Positions 28,795 to 37,554 of a stretch of DNA of 64,000 bases are shown here, piece by piece; within the stretch, counting starts at the first letter, position 1, and each line of letters opens with the position of its first letter. The notes under the pieces were generated by a model that saw only the letters and a program-made list of their open reading frames with translations, did not search any database and was not told the origin of the DNA. A program made the translations under genes and the position numbers. Source of the DNA: Pseudomonas bohemica (GTDB lineage: Bacteria; Pseudomonadota; Gammaproteobacteria; Pseudomonadales; Pseudomonadaceae); the NCBI RefSeq assembly GCF_002934685.1, contig NZ_NKHL01000118.1:62001-126000 (forward strand). The letters are read 5' to 3'.

Positions 28795-29514
28795 TCAGAA
28801 CCGCGCCTTGTCGATCCACTCCAGCGACGTGCGCCAGATGCAGATGCCCAGGAAGTACGCCGACATCACCAACCACAGGCTCAATACCCATGAGCCGTTA
28901 TACGGGTGATTGATCACCAGCAGGAAGCTGCACAGAAACCAGACACTGGTGACCGCGATGTTGATTGGCATGAAACGGCGCACCCGAAACGGATGCAGGA
29001 ATTTCATCCGGGTCACGGTCAGCAGCGCAAGGCAGATGACCGTGATAAATGTCAACCAGGGAGCTGGCGAAAGGATGTAGACACACAGCGCGACCACGTT
29101 CCACGCCGCCGGGAAGCCCTGGAAGTAGTTGTCTTTGCTCTTCATCTCGGTGTTGCAGAAGCAGAACAGCGACGAGACCAGAATGATCGAGATGGTCAGC
29201 AGCAGCGTGTAATCCGGCAGCGGAATGTAGCGATAGATGAACAGCGCAGGGATGAACACGTAGGTCAGGTAGTCGATCACCAAGTCGAGTACCGAACCGT
29301 CGAAATGCGGCAGCACCGATTGCACGTTGACCTTGCGGGCCAGAGAGCCGTCCAGCCCGTCGACGATCAGGGCAATGCCCAGCCAGAGCAGGCAGGCCTT
29401 GGGCTGGTTGTCGAACAGGGCGATGGTCGCCAGGAAAGCGAGGACGACGCCGGTGGCCGTGAAACCATGGGCGCCCCATGCCTTGAGCCAGGCGATACGT
29501 TGAATTGGAATCAT
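28795..29514 (-). CDS. pcs: Phosphatidylcholine synthase (CDP-diacylglycerol-choline O-phosphatidyltransferase)
   Basis: A 239-residue inner-membrane enzyme that condenses CDP-diacylglycerol with choline to make phosphatidylcholine. The Pcs form of the CDP-alcohol phosphatidyltransferase motif, DGx2ARx12Gx3Dx3D, is readable at about residues 55-80 (DGSLAR, 12 residues, GSVLDLVID). About eight hydrophobic segments follow the usual Pcs order. AAGGA lies 8 bases before the ATG. The pathway needs host- or plant-derived choline, which fits a host- or plant-associated pseudomonad. The gene is single, closed by the bidirectional terminator at 28742-28772. Confidence 0.93.
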   Translation of the reverse strand: MIPIQRIAWLKAWGAHGFTATGVVLAFLATIALFDNQPKACLLWLGIALIVDGLDGSLARKVNVQSVLPHFDGSVLDLVIDYLTYVFIPALFIYRYIPLPDYTLLLTISIILVSSLFCFCNTEMKSKDNYFQGFPAAWNVVALCVYILSPAPWLTFITVICLALLTVTRMKFLHPFRVRRFMPINIAVTSVWFLCSFLLVINHPYNGSWVLSLWLVMSAYFLGICIWRTSLEWIDKARF

Positions 29515-29810
29515 GGACGGTCCTTCTGAAAATAAAACTGACCAGATCGATTCGCCACAGGGGGGATCGTGGGCCTGACCAGCGGTGCAACTATCGACCG
29601 GTTATCGGCTGATAAGGTTCACCTGTCACCCCTACACGGTAGCAGGCGGCGCAATCTTTCGTTACTCAATTGTGATTTTGCCATCGTTGTCTGCGCACGC
29701 AAAACGTGTCACCGGTCGGCTGCTGACGAAATAAGGCATTTTGCTGGCCCCCGGTTCATTCTTATCTCGGCAGAATCTGCGCTCTTTCAGAGAGTTAGCC
29801 AGGGATTTGC

Positions 29811-30140
29811 ATGCGGATTATCAAGTTTGCTGTGGCGTTCTGCGTACTGACGGGCCTGGCGAATTCAGCGTTTGCGCGGGATCTGAGCAAGAATGAGCGC
29901 GACCTTTGCACGTGGGGTGCGGGCATTGCCGGTACGGCGCAGCAGTACAAACTCTCCGGGTTGACGTTGTACGGGGCGCGCAAAAAGCTCCAGGCCCGGC
30001 ACTTTCCCCAGCAGTGGATGCGCATGAGCGCACTGGGGATCGCTGAACAGACCTATGACAGCCCGTCGCGGTTGCGGCCCGAGAGTGTCAGGCAGGTTTA
30101 CTACGAAGGCTGCACTCGGCATGAACTGGCGCGCAGGTAA
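29811..30140 (+). CDS. Small exported protein of unknown function
   Basis: A 109-residue protein with a clear signal peptide (MRIIKFAVAFCVLTGLANSAFA). The mature part is about 87 residues with two cysteines (C33 and C102) that could form a disulfide in the periplasm. AGGGA precedes the ATG. I do not recognise a family. It ends in a basic tail (HELARR), convergent with rlhA, and a GC-rich hairpin starts at its stop codon. The 296 bases upstream contain no gene and must hold its promoter and that of pcs on the other strand. Confidence 0.75.
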   Translation: MRIIKFAVAFCVLTGLANSAFARDLSKNERDLCTWGAGIAGTAQQYKLSGLTLYGARKKLQARHFPQQWMRMSALGIAEQTYDSPSRLRPESVRQVYYEGCTRHELARR

Positions 30141-30160
30141 GCGCGCCTTTGCGGCGCGCT
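30140..30160. terminator. Perfect 8-bp GC hairpin between convergent genes
   Basis: AGCGCGCC (30140-30147), loop TTTGC, GGCGCGCT (30153-30160). It is a very stable stem placed exactly between the small exported protein gene and the end of rlhA. No T-run, so its efficiency as a terminator is uncertain. Confidence 0.55.
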
Positions 30161-30170
30161 CGATGTTGTA

Positions 30171-32165
30171 TCAGTGCGCTGCCCGGGGGATGGTTTTCAG
30201 CAGGTCGGCAGGGCTGATGTGGCCTACCACCGGAGCGCTGCCAGGCTGAGGCAGGTTAAGGATGTGGCCTTTCATCTTGCCGATGATGTGCATCTCGCAC
30301 GGCTTGCAATCAAATTTCAGCGTCAGCACTTCATCGCCATGAATCAGCTGCATCGGTGCCACCTTGGTGCGTACACCGGTGACGCCCTTGGCCTGTTTCG
30401 GGCACAGGTTGAAGGAGAATCGCAGGCAGTGCTTGGTGATCATCACCGGCACTTCGCCTGCTTCTTCGTGGGCTTCGTACGCTGCATCGATCAGCTTGAC
30501 GCCGTGGCGGTGATAGAAATCGCGGGCTTTCTGGTTGTAGACATTGGCCAGGAAGGACAAATGCGAATCCGGGTATACCGGTGGTGGGCTGGTTTCGGCT
30601 TTGCGGCCACCGCGTGGATGAGCCGCGACACGAGCGGCAGTCAGGGTTTCGATGACTTCGCGGCGCAAGGCTTTGAGCTGTGAGTTGGGGATGAAAAACG
30701 CCTGCGGCGCATCCAGCTTGACGTCGGTGGCGTGGTACTGGGTGGTGCCGAGCTGACAAAGCAGGTCGCGCAATTGCTCCAGCGCCTGTTCCGGCTTGTT
30801 GGCTACGCCGAACGGACCTTCCAGCACGACGCTCTCGCTGATGCCTTCCTCACTGGTGGCCACCAGTTCCAGGCGCTCTTCACACAAGCGCGCTAGCCAT
30901 GACAGACCAATGCGGCGCTCGGCCGAGGTCTTCTGCAAGGCCTGCTGCCAGTTGTGGTCAAGGTTGCGATTGAGCGGGTGATTGGGGCGGACCTTATGCA
31001 GGTCGGCTGGCATTTCGTTGGGCTCGACGCGGTAGCGGTAGCGCTTTTCACCGTCCTCTTCGAACTCGCCCTTGGGTTCAGCGATGTTGGCGCGGAAACC
31101 CACGACTTCACGCTTGATCTGCACGTTGAGGCCGTCGCCGTTGGTCAACGGATCATGGGTGATCACTTGCAGATCTCGTTTGCCGACTTTTTCCACGATG
31201 CCTACTGGCAGACCAGTAAAGGTCGGGGTGTCGAACGCACCGATATCGATCTTGCGATCGGTGACGAAATAGTCGGTGCTGCCTCGGTGAAAGGTCTTTT
31301 CCGGGTCGGGCAGGAAGAAATGCGCCGTGCGGCCGCTGGAGGCTCGGGCCAGGTCAGGACGGTCTTCAAGCACATCGTCCAGACGCTGGCGATAGTAGGC
31401 CGTGATGTTCTTCACATAGCCCATGTCCTTGTAGCGCCCCTCGATCTTGAACGAGCGCACACCGGCTTCGACCAGAGCGCGGATGTTGGCGCTCTGATTG
31501 TTGTCTTTCATCGACAACAGGTGTTTTTCAAAGGCGACGACGCGGCCCTGGTCATCTTTCAAGGTGTAGGGCAGGCGGCAGGCCTGAGAGCAATCACCCC
31601 GGTTGGCACTGCGTCCGGTCTGGGCGTGGGAAATGTTGCACTGGCCGGAGAAGGCTACGCACAGCGCGCCGTGAATGAAGAACTCGATCGCCGCGTCGGT
31701 TTCGTCGGCGATGGCGCGAATCTCTTGCAGGTTCAGCTCGCGAGCCAAAACCAGCTGCGAGAAACCGGCCTGGTCGAGGAATTTGGCCCGTTCCAGCGTG
31801 CGAATGTCGGTCTGGGTGCTGGCGTGCAGTTCGATCGGCGGAATATCCAGTTCCATCACGCCCAGGTCCTGGACGATCAACGCATCGACACCGGCGTCGT
31901 ACAGCTGGTGGATGAGCGTGCGTGCCGGCTCCAGTTCGTTGTCGTGGAGGATGGTGTTGATCGTGGTGAACACCCGCGCGTGATAACGATGGGCGAATTC
32001 CACCAGTTCGGCGATGTCGCTCACCTCGTTGCTGGCGTTATGGCGCGCGCCAAAGCTTGGGCCGCCGATGTAGATGGCGTCGGCGCCGTGCAGGATGGCC
32101 TCGCGAGCGATGGACACATCGCGGGCAGGGCTGAGCAATTCCAGGTGATGCTTGGGTAGGGACAT
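30171..32165 (-). CDS. rlhA: 23S rRNA 5-hydroxycytidine C2501 synthase (peptidase U32 family)
   Basis: A 664-residue U32-family protein, close in length and in long exact stretches to E. coli RlhA (YdcP), which hydroxylates C2501 of 23S rRNA. It is much longer than TrhP (YegQ). Seen: LELLSPARD at the start, HGADAIYIGGPSFGARHNASN, IELHASTQ, the Fe-S cysteine pattern FIHGALCVAFSGQCNISHAQTGRSANRGDCSQACRLPY near 165-205, SFKIEGRYKDM, and a C-terminal cysteine pair (KFDCKPCEMHIIGK). The family depends on iron-sulfur clusters and prephenate. It is a single minus-strand gene with a weak ribosome site. Confidence 0.93.
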   Translation of the reverse strand: MSLPKHHLELLSPARDVSIAREAILHGADAIYIGGPSFGARHNASNEVSDIAELVEFAHRYHARVFTTINTILHDNELEPARTLIHQLYDAGVDALIVQDLGVMELDIPPIELHASTQTDIRTLERAKFLDQAGFSQLVLARELNLQEIRAIADETDAAIEFFIHGALCVAFSGQCNISHAQTGRSANRGDCSQACRLPYTLKDDQGRVVAFEKHLLSMKDNNQSANIRALVEAGVRSFKIEGRYKDMGYVKNITAYYRQRLDDVLEDRPDLARASSGRTAHFFLPDPEKTFHRGSTDYFVTDRKIDIGAFDTPTFTGLPVGIVEKVGKRDLQVITHDPLTNGDGLNVQIKREVVGFRANIAEPKGEFEEDGEKRYRYRVEPNEMPADLHKVRPNHPLNRNLDHNWQQALQKTSAERRIGLSWLARLCEERLELVATSEEGISESVVLEGPFGVANKPEQALEQLRDLLCQLGTTQYHATDVKLDAPQAFFIPNSQLKALRREVIETLTAARVAAHPRGGRKAETSPPPVYPDSHLSFLANVYNQKARDFYHRHGVKLIDAAYEAHEEAGEVPVMITKHCLRFSFNLCPKQAKGVTGVRTKVAPMQLIHGDEVLTLKFDCKPCEMHIIGKMKGHILNLPQPGSAPVVGHISPADLLKTIPRAAH

Positions 32166-32369
32166 GTTTTTTTAGTCGGATCGTCACGGTCAAGGCGCGC
32201 ATTGTAGCGGCGAAACGTGCGAGCGACATCCATGGGCTGCCCGGTGGCGGCAAAGATAACCCGAGTTGGCGCGCAAGATGCCAAACCCTGTGGCAGTCCG
32301 GCTTGCCGGCGGCGACTCGGATGACTCCGGCGGCAAGCGGTGCTGCGGCAGATGCAGTGGGTAGTTGCG

Positions 32370-32750
32370 TTAACCCCTGGCCGCCATCGCGGTGACTTCC
32401 ACACGCATGCCTTCGACAGCCAGCGCAGCCACGCCGACGGCCGCGCGTACTGGCCAGGGTTTGGCGAAGAAGCGTTTGTACACGTCGTTGAAGGCGGCGC
32501 GGTCGGTCATGTCGGTCAGGTAGATGGTCAGATGCATGACCCGATCCATGGAACTGCCCGCGCGTTCCAGAGCGACCTTTAGCGCCTGCAGGGTACATTC
32601 GCTTTGTTCGGTGATGCCACCGAGCTCAAGGCTGCCGTCTGCGCGGGTTGGAACCTGGGTGGAAACCATGATGCCGCCGAAGCTGGCAACGTCGGAGGAA
32701 ATGGAATCGGCATCGGGGTCGGGGAGGAAGGTGAGGTCTTGGCTGGACAT
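32370..32750 (-). CDS. RidA/YjgF/YER057c-family protein
   Basis: A 126-residue Rid-family protein. The conserved core is present: FGGIMVSTQVP near the start, CTLQALKVALERAGSSMDRVMHLTIYLTDMTDRAAFNDVYKRFF, and PVRAAVGVAALAVEGMRVEVTAMAARG, which includes the imine-binding arginine and the C-terminal acidic residue. RidA itself hydrolyses reactive enamines and imines; the many subfamilies differ, and this one may have another substrate. ATG 32750 is favoured over ATG 32756 because GAGA is better spaced. It is a single gene, divergent from the broken SDR gene. Confidence 0.9.
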   Translation of the reverse strand: MSSQDLTFLPDPDADSISSDVASFGGIMVSTQVPTRADGSLELGGITEQSECTLQALKVALERAGSSMDRVMHLTIYLTDMTDRAAFNDVYKRFFAKPWPVRAAVGVAALAVEGMRVEVTAMAARG

Positions 32751-32999
32751 GAACATCTCTGTGCTGGGGGACTGAACGGCGCGCGAGGGCCGGCGCCGTG
32801 GTGAAGGCGGTCATGATAAAACAGATCGACCACGGTTGAACCCCGTTGTCGGTCTGTGACCGCGCAACGAGGCATGCGCTTAACCTGCTGGTCCATAAAC
32901 GGTCGAACCGATGTAGTAATGTCGGCCGGTGCTGTCGGTTTTAAACAGCACGCGTCTCAACAGCTGCGTACTCAACAGCCCACCTCGAGGAGACAGTCA

Positions 33000-33769
33000 A
33001 TGAAAGGCTTCAATGGCAAGATCGTGCTCGTCACCGGCGGCTCCAAAGGCATCGGCCTGGCCTGCGCCCAACAGTTCGGCGCGCAGGGCGCCCGAGTCGT
33101 GATCAGCTCGCGCACCCAGGCCAATATCGACAAGGCACTGGAGTCGCTGCCAGGTGCGGTGGGATTTGCCGCCGATGTGTCGGACGAGGCGTTCGCGGCG
33201 GCGCTGGTGCAGCGCGTGAACCTGGAAGTCGGACCCATCGACGTGCTGGTCAACTCGGCCGGCGCGGCGAAGCGCTCCCCCCGGAAGACCTGACGCCGGC
33301 GTTCTGGCGCGGGGCAATGGACGCCAAGTTCTTCTCGACGATCAACGTCGTCGACCCTGTGGTCAAGCTCATGGCGGAGCGCGGTCAAGGCGTGATCGTC
33401 AATATCATCGGCGCCGGTGGCAAGGTGGCCAAACCCATCCATCTGGCGGGCGGTTCGGCCAATGCGGCGCTGATGCTGGCGACGGCGGGCCTGGGCAATG
33501 CGTATGCGGGGTCCGGTGTGCGGGTGATCGGTATCAATCCTGGTCTGACCGAAACCGGCCGCGTCGCCGAGGGCATGGCGGCAGATGCGGCCCATGCGGG
33601 TATCAGCCTGGACGCGGCCATGGAACGCAGCGTGCAGAAGATCCCCATGGGCCGGATGGCCAAACCGGAAGAGATCGCCGATCTGGTGCTGTTCCTTGCG
33701 TCCGACAAGGCCCGCTACATCACCGGGACCATCATCACCATGGACGGCGCCGAGCATCCGTTGGTGTAA
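33000..33769 (+). pseudogene. SDR oxidoreductase gene broken by a one-base deletion
   Basis: Two adjacent frames together make one SDR of about 256 residues. The first (33000-33293) has VTGGSKGIG and LVNSAG. The second (continuing to 33769) has GGSANAALM in place of a usual YxxxK region, INPGLTETGR and SDKARYITGTIITMDGAEHPLV. The break is at a run of six C (33277-33282). With a seventh C the protein reads KRSPPEDLTPAFWRGAMDAKF without interruption. GAGGAG precedes ATG 33000. Either the gene is recently inactivated or the run is miscounted. Even if repaired, the classical catalytic Tyr-x3-Lys is not obvious (HLAGGSAN), as in some divergent SDRs. Confidence 0.85.
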
Positions 33770-34122
33770 CGCCTGAATCACCGGCTGTGCGCTTTCGGCA
33801 GGCTATAGCCAAACACTTACAAGCGGTTCAGCAAACTGGCCGTATACAGCGCGGCTGCAAAGCCTTAACTTGGATCCATCGACTGAAGCGCAGGAAGCAC
33901 TTCAGAGGTCAGGGACGATCTGCCATTTGCCTGGAACGCTACCGACAGGACGTTGGAATGGTCTTGATAGCAAAGAACCCGCTTCGGCGGGTTTTTTATT
34001 GGGTGCGCCACGCGGGGCGCGTTGCGTACGTACGGTGATGTGAGAGGACGGCGGATGTAAGTCCACCTCCTGCTCGATCCTGCCATTTGCCAGCGCAAGC
34101 CCGACCGGGCAGCGCGTCAGGA
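33770..34122. other. Intergenic stretch with an orphan terminator and a 12-bp direct repeat
   Basis: No protein gene was found here. A strong rho-independent terminator lies at 33976-33997, about 200 bases past the SDR stop. CTGCCATTTGCC occurs twice (33920-33931 and 34080-34091), each preceded by CGATC. The terminator could end an unannotated small RNA or a long 3' tail of the SDR transcript. Confidence 0.4.
33976..33997 (+). terminator. Rho-independent terminator
   Basis: AACCCGC-TTCG-GCGGGTT followed by a T-run: a UUCG-tetraloop stem in the canonical form. It faces the plus strand. Confidence 0.9.
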
Positions 34123-34992
34123 TCACTCCTTGACGTCCATGAACTCCTCGGCCCACGCCACATAGCTTTCCGGCAGGGTGTAGGTGTGGGTGAGTTCGGT
34201 GGCGCTGAGGTTTTCGGTGCTGTGGGTGACCTTGCGCTGGGCGCGCAGACTGTCGTAAGTAGCCTTGATCGATGCGAAGTAGGCTGCATGGCCGGCAACG
34301 ACGATGCGCACCCCCAGTTTCGCCAGGCGCTGACTGTCGCTCAGCTTGGGGTTGCCGTAGGTGACCAGCATCAAAGGCACGCTGAGCTTCTCGGAGATCT
34401 GCTCCAGATGGTCGAAGTCCTTGACCCCGACCATGCAGATGCCGTCCGCGCCTGCCTTTTCATAGGCCTGGGTGCGTTCGATGATGTCCTCAACGGGCAG
34501 CACGCCGGCGTTGGTTCGGGCGATGATCGAAAGCTCAGGGTCGACGCGAGCCTCCAGAGCAGCCTTGACCTTGCCGATGCCTTCTTCAATGGTGATCAGG
34601 TCGGTCGACTTGCGGCCGAACTGCGCTGGCAACAGCGTATCTTCGATAGTCAGCGCCGCTACACCTGCGCGCTCCAGTTCTACGACAGTGCGCATGACAT
34701 TGAGGGCGTTGCCATAGCCATGGTCGGCGTCAGCGATGAAGGGCAATTGAGCGACGCGGCCGATGCGGGTGGCCTGCTCTACGAACTCGCTGAGGGTGAT
34801 CAGCGCGAAGTCCGGGGCCGCCAACACCTGCAGCGAGGCGACCGAGCCGCCGAGAATACCGACCTCGAAGCCCAGGTCCGCAGCAATGCGGGCAGACATG
34901 GGATCAAACACGGAGGCGGTTTCGAAGCAGCCTTGGGACGCCAGCAGTTCACGGAAATTGCGGCGCAGAGCGGAGTGCGAAATTCTGGACAT
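34123..34992 (-). CDS. Isocitrate lyase/PEP mutase superfamily protein, oxaloacetate decarboxylase-like
   Basis: A 289-residue enzyme that closely follows the Pseudomonas oxaloacetate decarboxylase of the PEP mutase/isocitrate lyase superfamily (the PA4872 type). It has FDPMSARIAADLGFEVGILGGS near the N-terminus, the metal-binding stretch ADADHGYGNALNVMRTV, the acidic TIEDTLLP loop, and IIARTNAG near 157-165. It lacks the KKCGH cysteine motif of isocitrate lyase. The likely reaction is Mg-dependent decarboxylation of oxaloacetate to pyruvate. AGGA lies about 6 bases before the ATG. It is a single gene. Confidence 0.88.
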   Translation of the reverse strand: MSRISHSALRRNFRELLASQGCFETASVFDPMSARIAADLGFEVGILGGSVASLQVLAAPDFALITLSEFVEQATRIGRVAQLPFIADADHGYGNALNVMRTVVELERAGVAALTIEDTLLPAQFGRKSTDLITIEEGIGKVKAALEARVDPELSIIARTNAGVLPVEDIIERTQAYEKAGADGICMVGVKDFDHLEQISEKLSVPLMLVTYGNPKLSDSQRLAKLGVRIVVAGHAAYFASIKATYDSLRAQRKVTHSTENLSATELTHTYTLPESYVAWAEEFMDVKE

Positions 34993-35477
34993 GACGTTTC
35001 CTGGTTCTGGCCATCATCGATGATAACGATCTGCGCCAATTCAAAATGAGGGGCGAGACTAACATGCCGAAAATCCGCAGGTTATGTCGTTTGAGCATGG
35101 GCTATGCACAAGATACATACCTGTAACGCCCCGGAAAAGCCCGCTGTAGGCGCTTGGCTCTCTGGCGTGCCGTTTGCGCCGGCGCCGGGAAGTTCGCAGC
35201 AGGGTACGAGCTCACCCTGGCTGTGGATTAAAGTTAAATGAAAAGTTATCTGAAGTTAAACTTTATTTAATAAATAACAGATCACGAAAAAGAGCATTGC
35301 TCATTTAGATATAATCGCGGGTATCGATACCGGCGATACTTCTTATCGATGTTAAATACTTACCCTTTTCCGCTTATTGAGCAACAATCAACTCCACAAG
35401 CAAACGAACTAACACACTTTGCCTGCTTATGATCCAAACAGCTTCATCACCGATTCGAACCCATTCTGGAGATTGAC
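34993..35477. promoter_or_regulatory. Long leader region, AT-rich on the right, before the DUF2790 gene
   Basis: No gene in these 485 bases. From about 35220 the sequence becomes strongly AT-rich (AAGTTAAACTTTATTTAATAAATAACAG), unlike the rest of the window. It contains the 12-base palindrome GGTATCGATACC (35320-35331), with a related TATCGAT at 35345. This looks like a regulated promoter for the secreted DUF2790 protein; the regulator is unknown. Confidence 0.5.
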
Positions 35478-35750
35478 ATGAAATATTTAGCCTTCGCCGC
35501 GCTTTCCCTGTTCAGCGTATTTGCCTCGGCCAATGAGCTGGCCGACGCTTCTGCCAGCGCGCCTTCGCAGGTCGAGCAGTATAACCGTCACAAGGGGCTG
35601 GACGTTGCCAAGGTCACCAGCGTGAAAAGCGCCCAGGATCCTGAAAAAGTCGATGGCTTGGTCAAAACCGACATGACTTATGTTGATAGTGCTGGCGTTA
35701 CACACAACCTGGAATACACCACTATGGGCTACGGCCGTCAGAACGGCTGA
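35478..35750 (+). CDS. DUF2790-domain small secreted protein
   Basis: A 90-residue protein with a signal peptide (MKYLAFAALSLFSVFASA) and a DUF2790 domain in the rest (VEQYNRHKGLDVAKVTSVKSAQDPEKVDGLVKTDMTYVDSAGVTHNLEYTTMGYGRQNG). Several paralogues of this kind are common in pseudomonads, often induced by metals or stress, but their function is unknown. GGAG lies 6 bases before the ATG. It has a long AT-rich leader and its own strong terminator, so it is a monocistronic, probably tightly regulated gene. Confidence 0.9.
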   Translation: MKYLAFAALSLFSVFASANELADASASAPSQVEQYNRHKGLDVAKVTSVKSAQDPEKVDGLVKTDMTYVDSAGVTHNLEYTTMGYGRQNG

Positions 35751-35791
35751 TCATTCCGGCTTTGAAAATATGCTCAAGATTGAAAACAAGG

Positions 35792-35818
35792 CGCTGCATT
35801 TATATGCAGCGTTTTTTT
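35792..35818 (+). terminator. Rho-independent terminator of the DUF2790 gene
   Basis: CGCTGCAT (35792-35799), a 4-base loop, ATGCAGCG (35804-35811), then seven T. A canonical terminator about 40 bases past the stop. Confidence 0.93.
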
Positions 35819-35931
35819 GCCTGAAATAATGGTCAAGGCATCAGGTTCGATTGCAGCAACTACCTGAAACCGCTTTGTTTAATTGCTGGCGGGTCGGTTC
35901 AACGCGACTCAAAAGCCTCGCTGGCCCCCTA

Positions 35932-36378
35932 TCATACGCCGCCCAGAAACTTGATATGAGTTGCGTGAGCATCGTCCAATGGCAGAAAACCGCAACGCAG
36001 ATAGAATGCTGCTCCATCCGGGGTATCGGTGGACAGGCGTACGACTCGAAACCGTTGAGCGGCGCGCTCCACCAGCCGCTTCACCAGGGTTCTCCCAACG
36101 TTCCGGCCCCGTGCTGCGTCAGCCACGTACAGCCTGCGCAGCCGGCCCGTGTCGTCTTGGAGATAGGGGTCACGTGACAGACCCCCAATCGCCACCAACT
36201 GTTCATTCAGGTAGGCGGCCATGAGGCATTCGCCAGGTTCATCGAAACGGTTCGCTCCGGATTCCCATTCGGCTATCAACCGCGTGAGAAACCTGAATCC
36301 CTGCGTGATTGCCTCCTGTTCCAACACTCGCAGTTGCGCAGGCAGCGCCGCGATCTGCTGGACGTCCAACATTTTCAT
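35932..36378 (-). CDS. GNAT-family N-acetyltransferase
   Basis: A 148-residue acetyltransferase. The acetyl-CoA pyrophosphate-binding loop is RRLYVADAARGRNVGRTLVKRLVE near 80-103 (R/Q-x2-G-x-G/A form: RGRNVG), followed by VRLSTDTPDGAAFYLRCGFLP, the last strand-turn of the GNAT fold. The acceptor is unknown. GAGG lies 8 bases before ATG 36378. The upstream nucleotidyltransferase stop is 3 bases before this start, so the two minus-strand genes are coupled. Confidence 0.85.
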   Translation of the reverse strand: MKMLDVQQIAALPAQLRVLEQEAITQGFRFLTRLIAEWESGANRFDEPGECLMAAYLNEQLVAIGGLSRDPYLQDDTGRLRRLYVADAARGRNVGRTLVKRLVERAAQRFRVVRLSTDTPDGAAFYLRCGFLPLDDAHATHIKFLGGV

Positions 36379-36381
36379 TCA

Positions 36382-36951
36382 TCAACCTCGATCTGGATCC
36401 AGCGTGCTCAACCAGTCCCATCGCGCCTGATAGCTCTGAGCTTTTCTCATGAACAGTTCAGGCTGAGGGAAATTCGGATTCATGCGCAGAACGCCTCGTT
36501 CAAGCTCGGCCAGACCGTGCGGCGCATAGAGCTCGCCGGTGTCGATATGCAAGCCGATACAGGTGCAACAGATCAGAAAGCGATCGATGCTTTCTTTCGC
36601 TGACCGCAGTGGCGGGTAGTCGCCACCGAACCGGTCGCTGAACCAAAGATGCACCCGCGCCTGATTTCTCAGTTCCACCTTCACGCCCAGGTCGAGAAAG
36701 AGCGCCTGCGCAGCCACGATGACCTCGTTTTCAGCTTCCCATGAGAGGTCTTCATCGAAATAAAAAACGTCGTAATCATTCACGCCCCACCAAACGGGTC
36801 GGTCCGAGATCCGGTTCCAGATCGCCTGGAAAATACAGCCTGCGGTGAGCATGGGCTGGTTCAGGTGTAACGAAGGCAGTCGCGAGATGATTTGCGCATT
36901 GATCGGGTTGGACATCGCGATGTCGATAAGGCCGGGGACAGTCAATGTCAT
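36382..36951 (-). CDS. Nucleotidyltransferase-family protein (NTP_transf_6-like)
   Basis: A 189-residue protein with the features of the DUF925/NTP_transf_6 group. These are WGVNDYDVFYFDEDLSWEAE near 56-75, where the D-x-D pair would hold metal, followed by VELRNQARVHLWF and YPPLRSAKESIDRF, and C-terminal PNFPQPELFMRKAQSYQARW. These small proteins have a nucleotidyltransferase fold but no proven substrate. The open frame runs to 37107, yet ATG 36951 (MTLTVPGLIDIA) has AGGA 8 bases upstream and is in register with the family. It is upstream partner of the GNAT gene and divergent from the Nudix gene. Confidence 0.8.
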   Translation of the reverse strand: MTLTVPGLIDIAMSNPINAQIISRLPSLHLNQPMLTAGCIFQAIWNRISDRPVWWGVNDYDVFYFDEDLSWEAENEVIVAAQALFLDLGVKVELRNQARVHLWFSDRFGGDYPPLRSAKESIDRFLICCTCIGLHIDTGELYAPHGLAELERGVLRMNPNFPQPELFMRKAQSYQARWDWLSTLDPDRG

Positions 36952-37107
36952 GAATTTTTCCTGGTTGGAGCAGCTTTTGCAGAGCGAGGAGAGGCGTGCG
37001 CCGTTGCCGCTATTGACGCCATGCAGCACTGCAAGAACAGTACCTGAGCGGGCAAGTCGCTGAGTGTCAGCCGTACGCATCCTCCAGCCAAAAACGGATT
37101 TCAACAC

Positions 37108-37554
37108 ATGTCAGAACCCCGCATCCGCCACCTCGCCATCTGCGTCTTTCATCATCGGGGAAAGATTCTGGTCAACCCGTTCCACGACCCCGTGAAGCAG
37201 CAGTCGCTGTTTCGTCCACTGGGCGGCGGCGTCGAATTCGGCGAGCGGAGCATCGACGCCATCGTCCGGGAAATCCGTGAGGAGTTGGACCTGCCGATCC
37301 GCAACGTCCAGCTGATCGGCACCCTGGAAAGCATTTTTACCTATCTGGGCAAGCCCGGCCACGAAGTCGTGCAGGTTTACGATGCCCAATTCGAAGATCC
37401 AGCGCTTTACGAAAAGCCGTGGCTCGAAGGGCAGGAGAGTAATGGCCAGACGTTCAGGGCCGTGTGGCGAGACAGCTCCAGTTTCCGCAGCGATGGAATT
37501 CTGGTGCCGGAGGGGCTTTACGAGTTGTTGAAGTCGTTGTCGCTGCTGAGCTGA
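37108..37554 (+). CDS. Nudix hydrolase
   Basis: A 148-residue Nudix protein. The Nudix box is GGVEFGERSIDAIVREIREELDLPI near 40-64 (G-x5-E-x7-RE-x2-EE, with D in place of the last glycine position). Members hydrolyse nucleoside diphosphates linked to another moiety; the target is not readable. The protein starts only a few residues before its first beta strand, so the start is sensible. It is the first plus-strand gene after a divergent gap of 156 bases and precedes a HAD hydrolase by about 110 bases. Confidence 0.92.
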   Translation: MSEPRIRHLAICVFHHRGKILVNPFHDPVKQQSLFRPLGGGVEFGERSIDAIVREIREELDLPIRNVQLIGTLESIFTYLGKPGHEVVQVYDAQFEDPALYEKPWLEGQESNGQTFRAVWRDSSSFRSDGILVPEGLYELLKSLSLLS

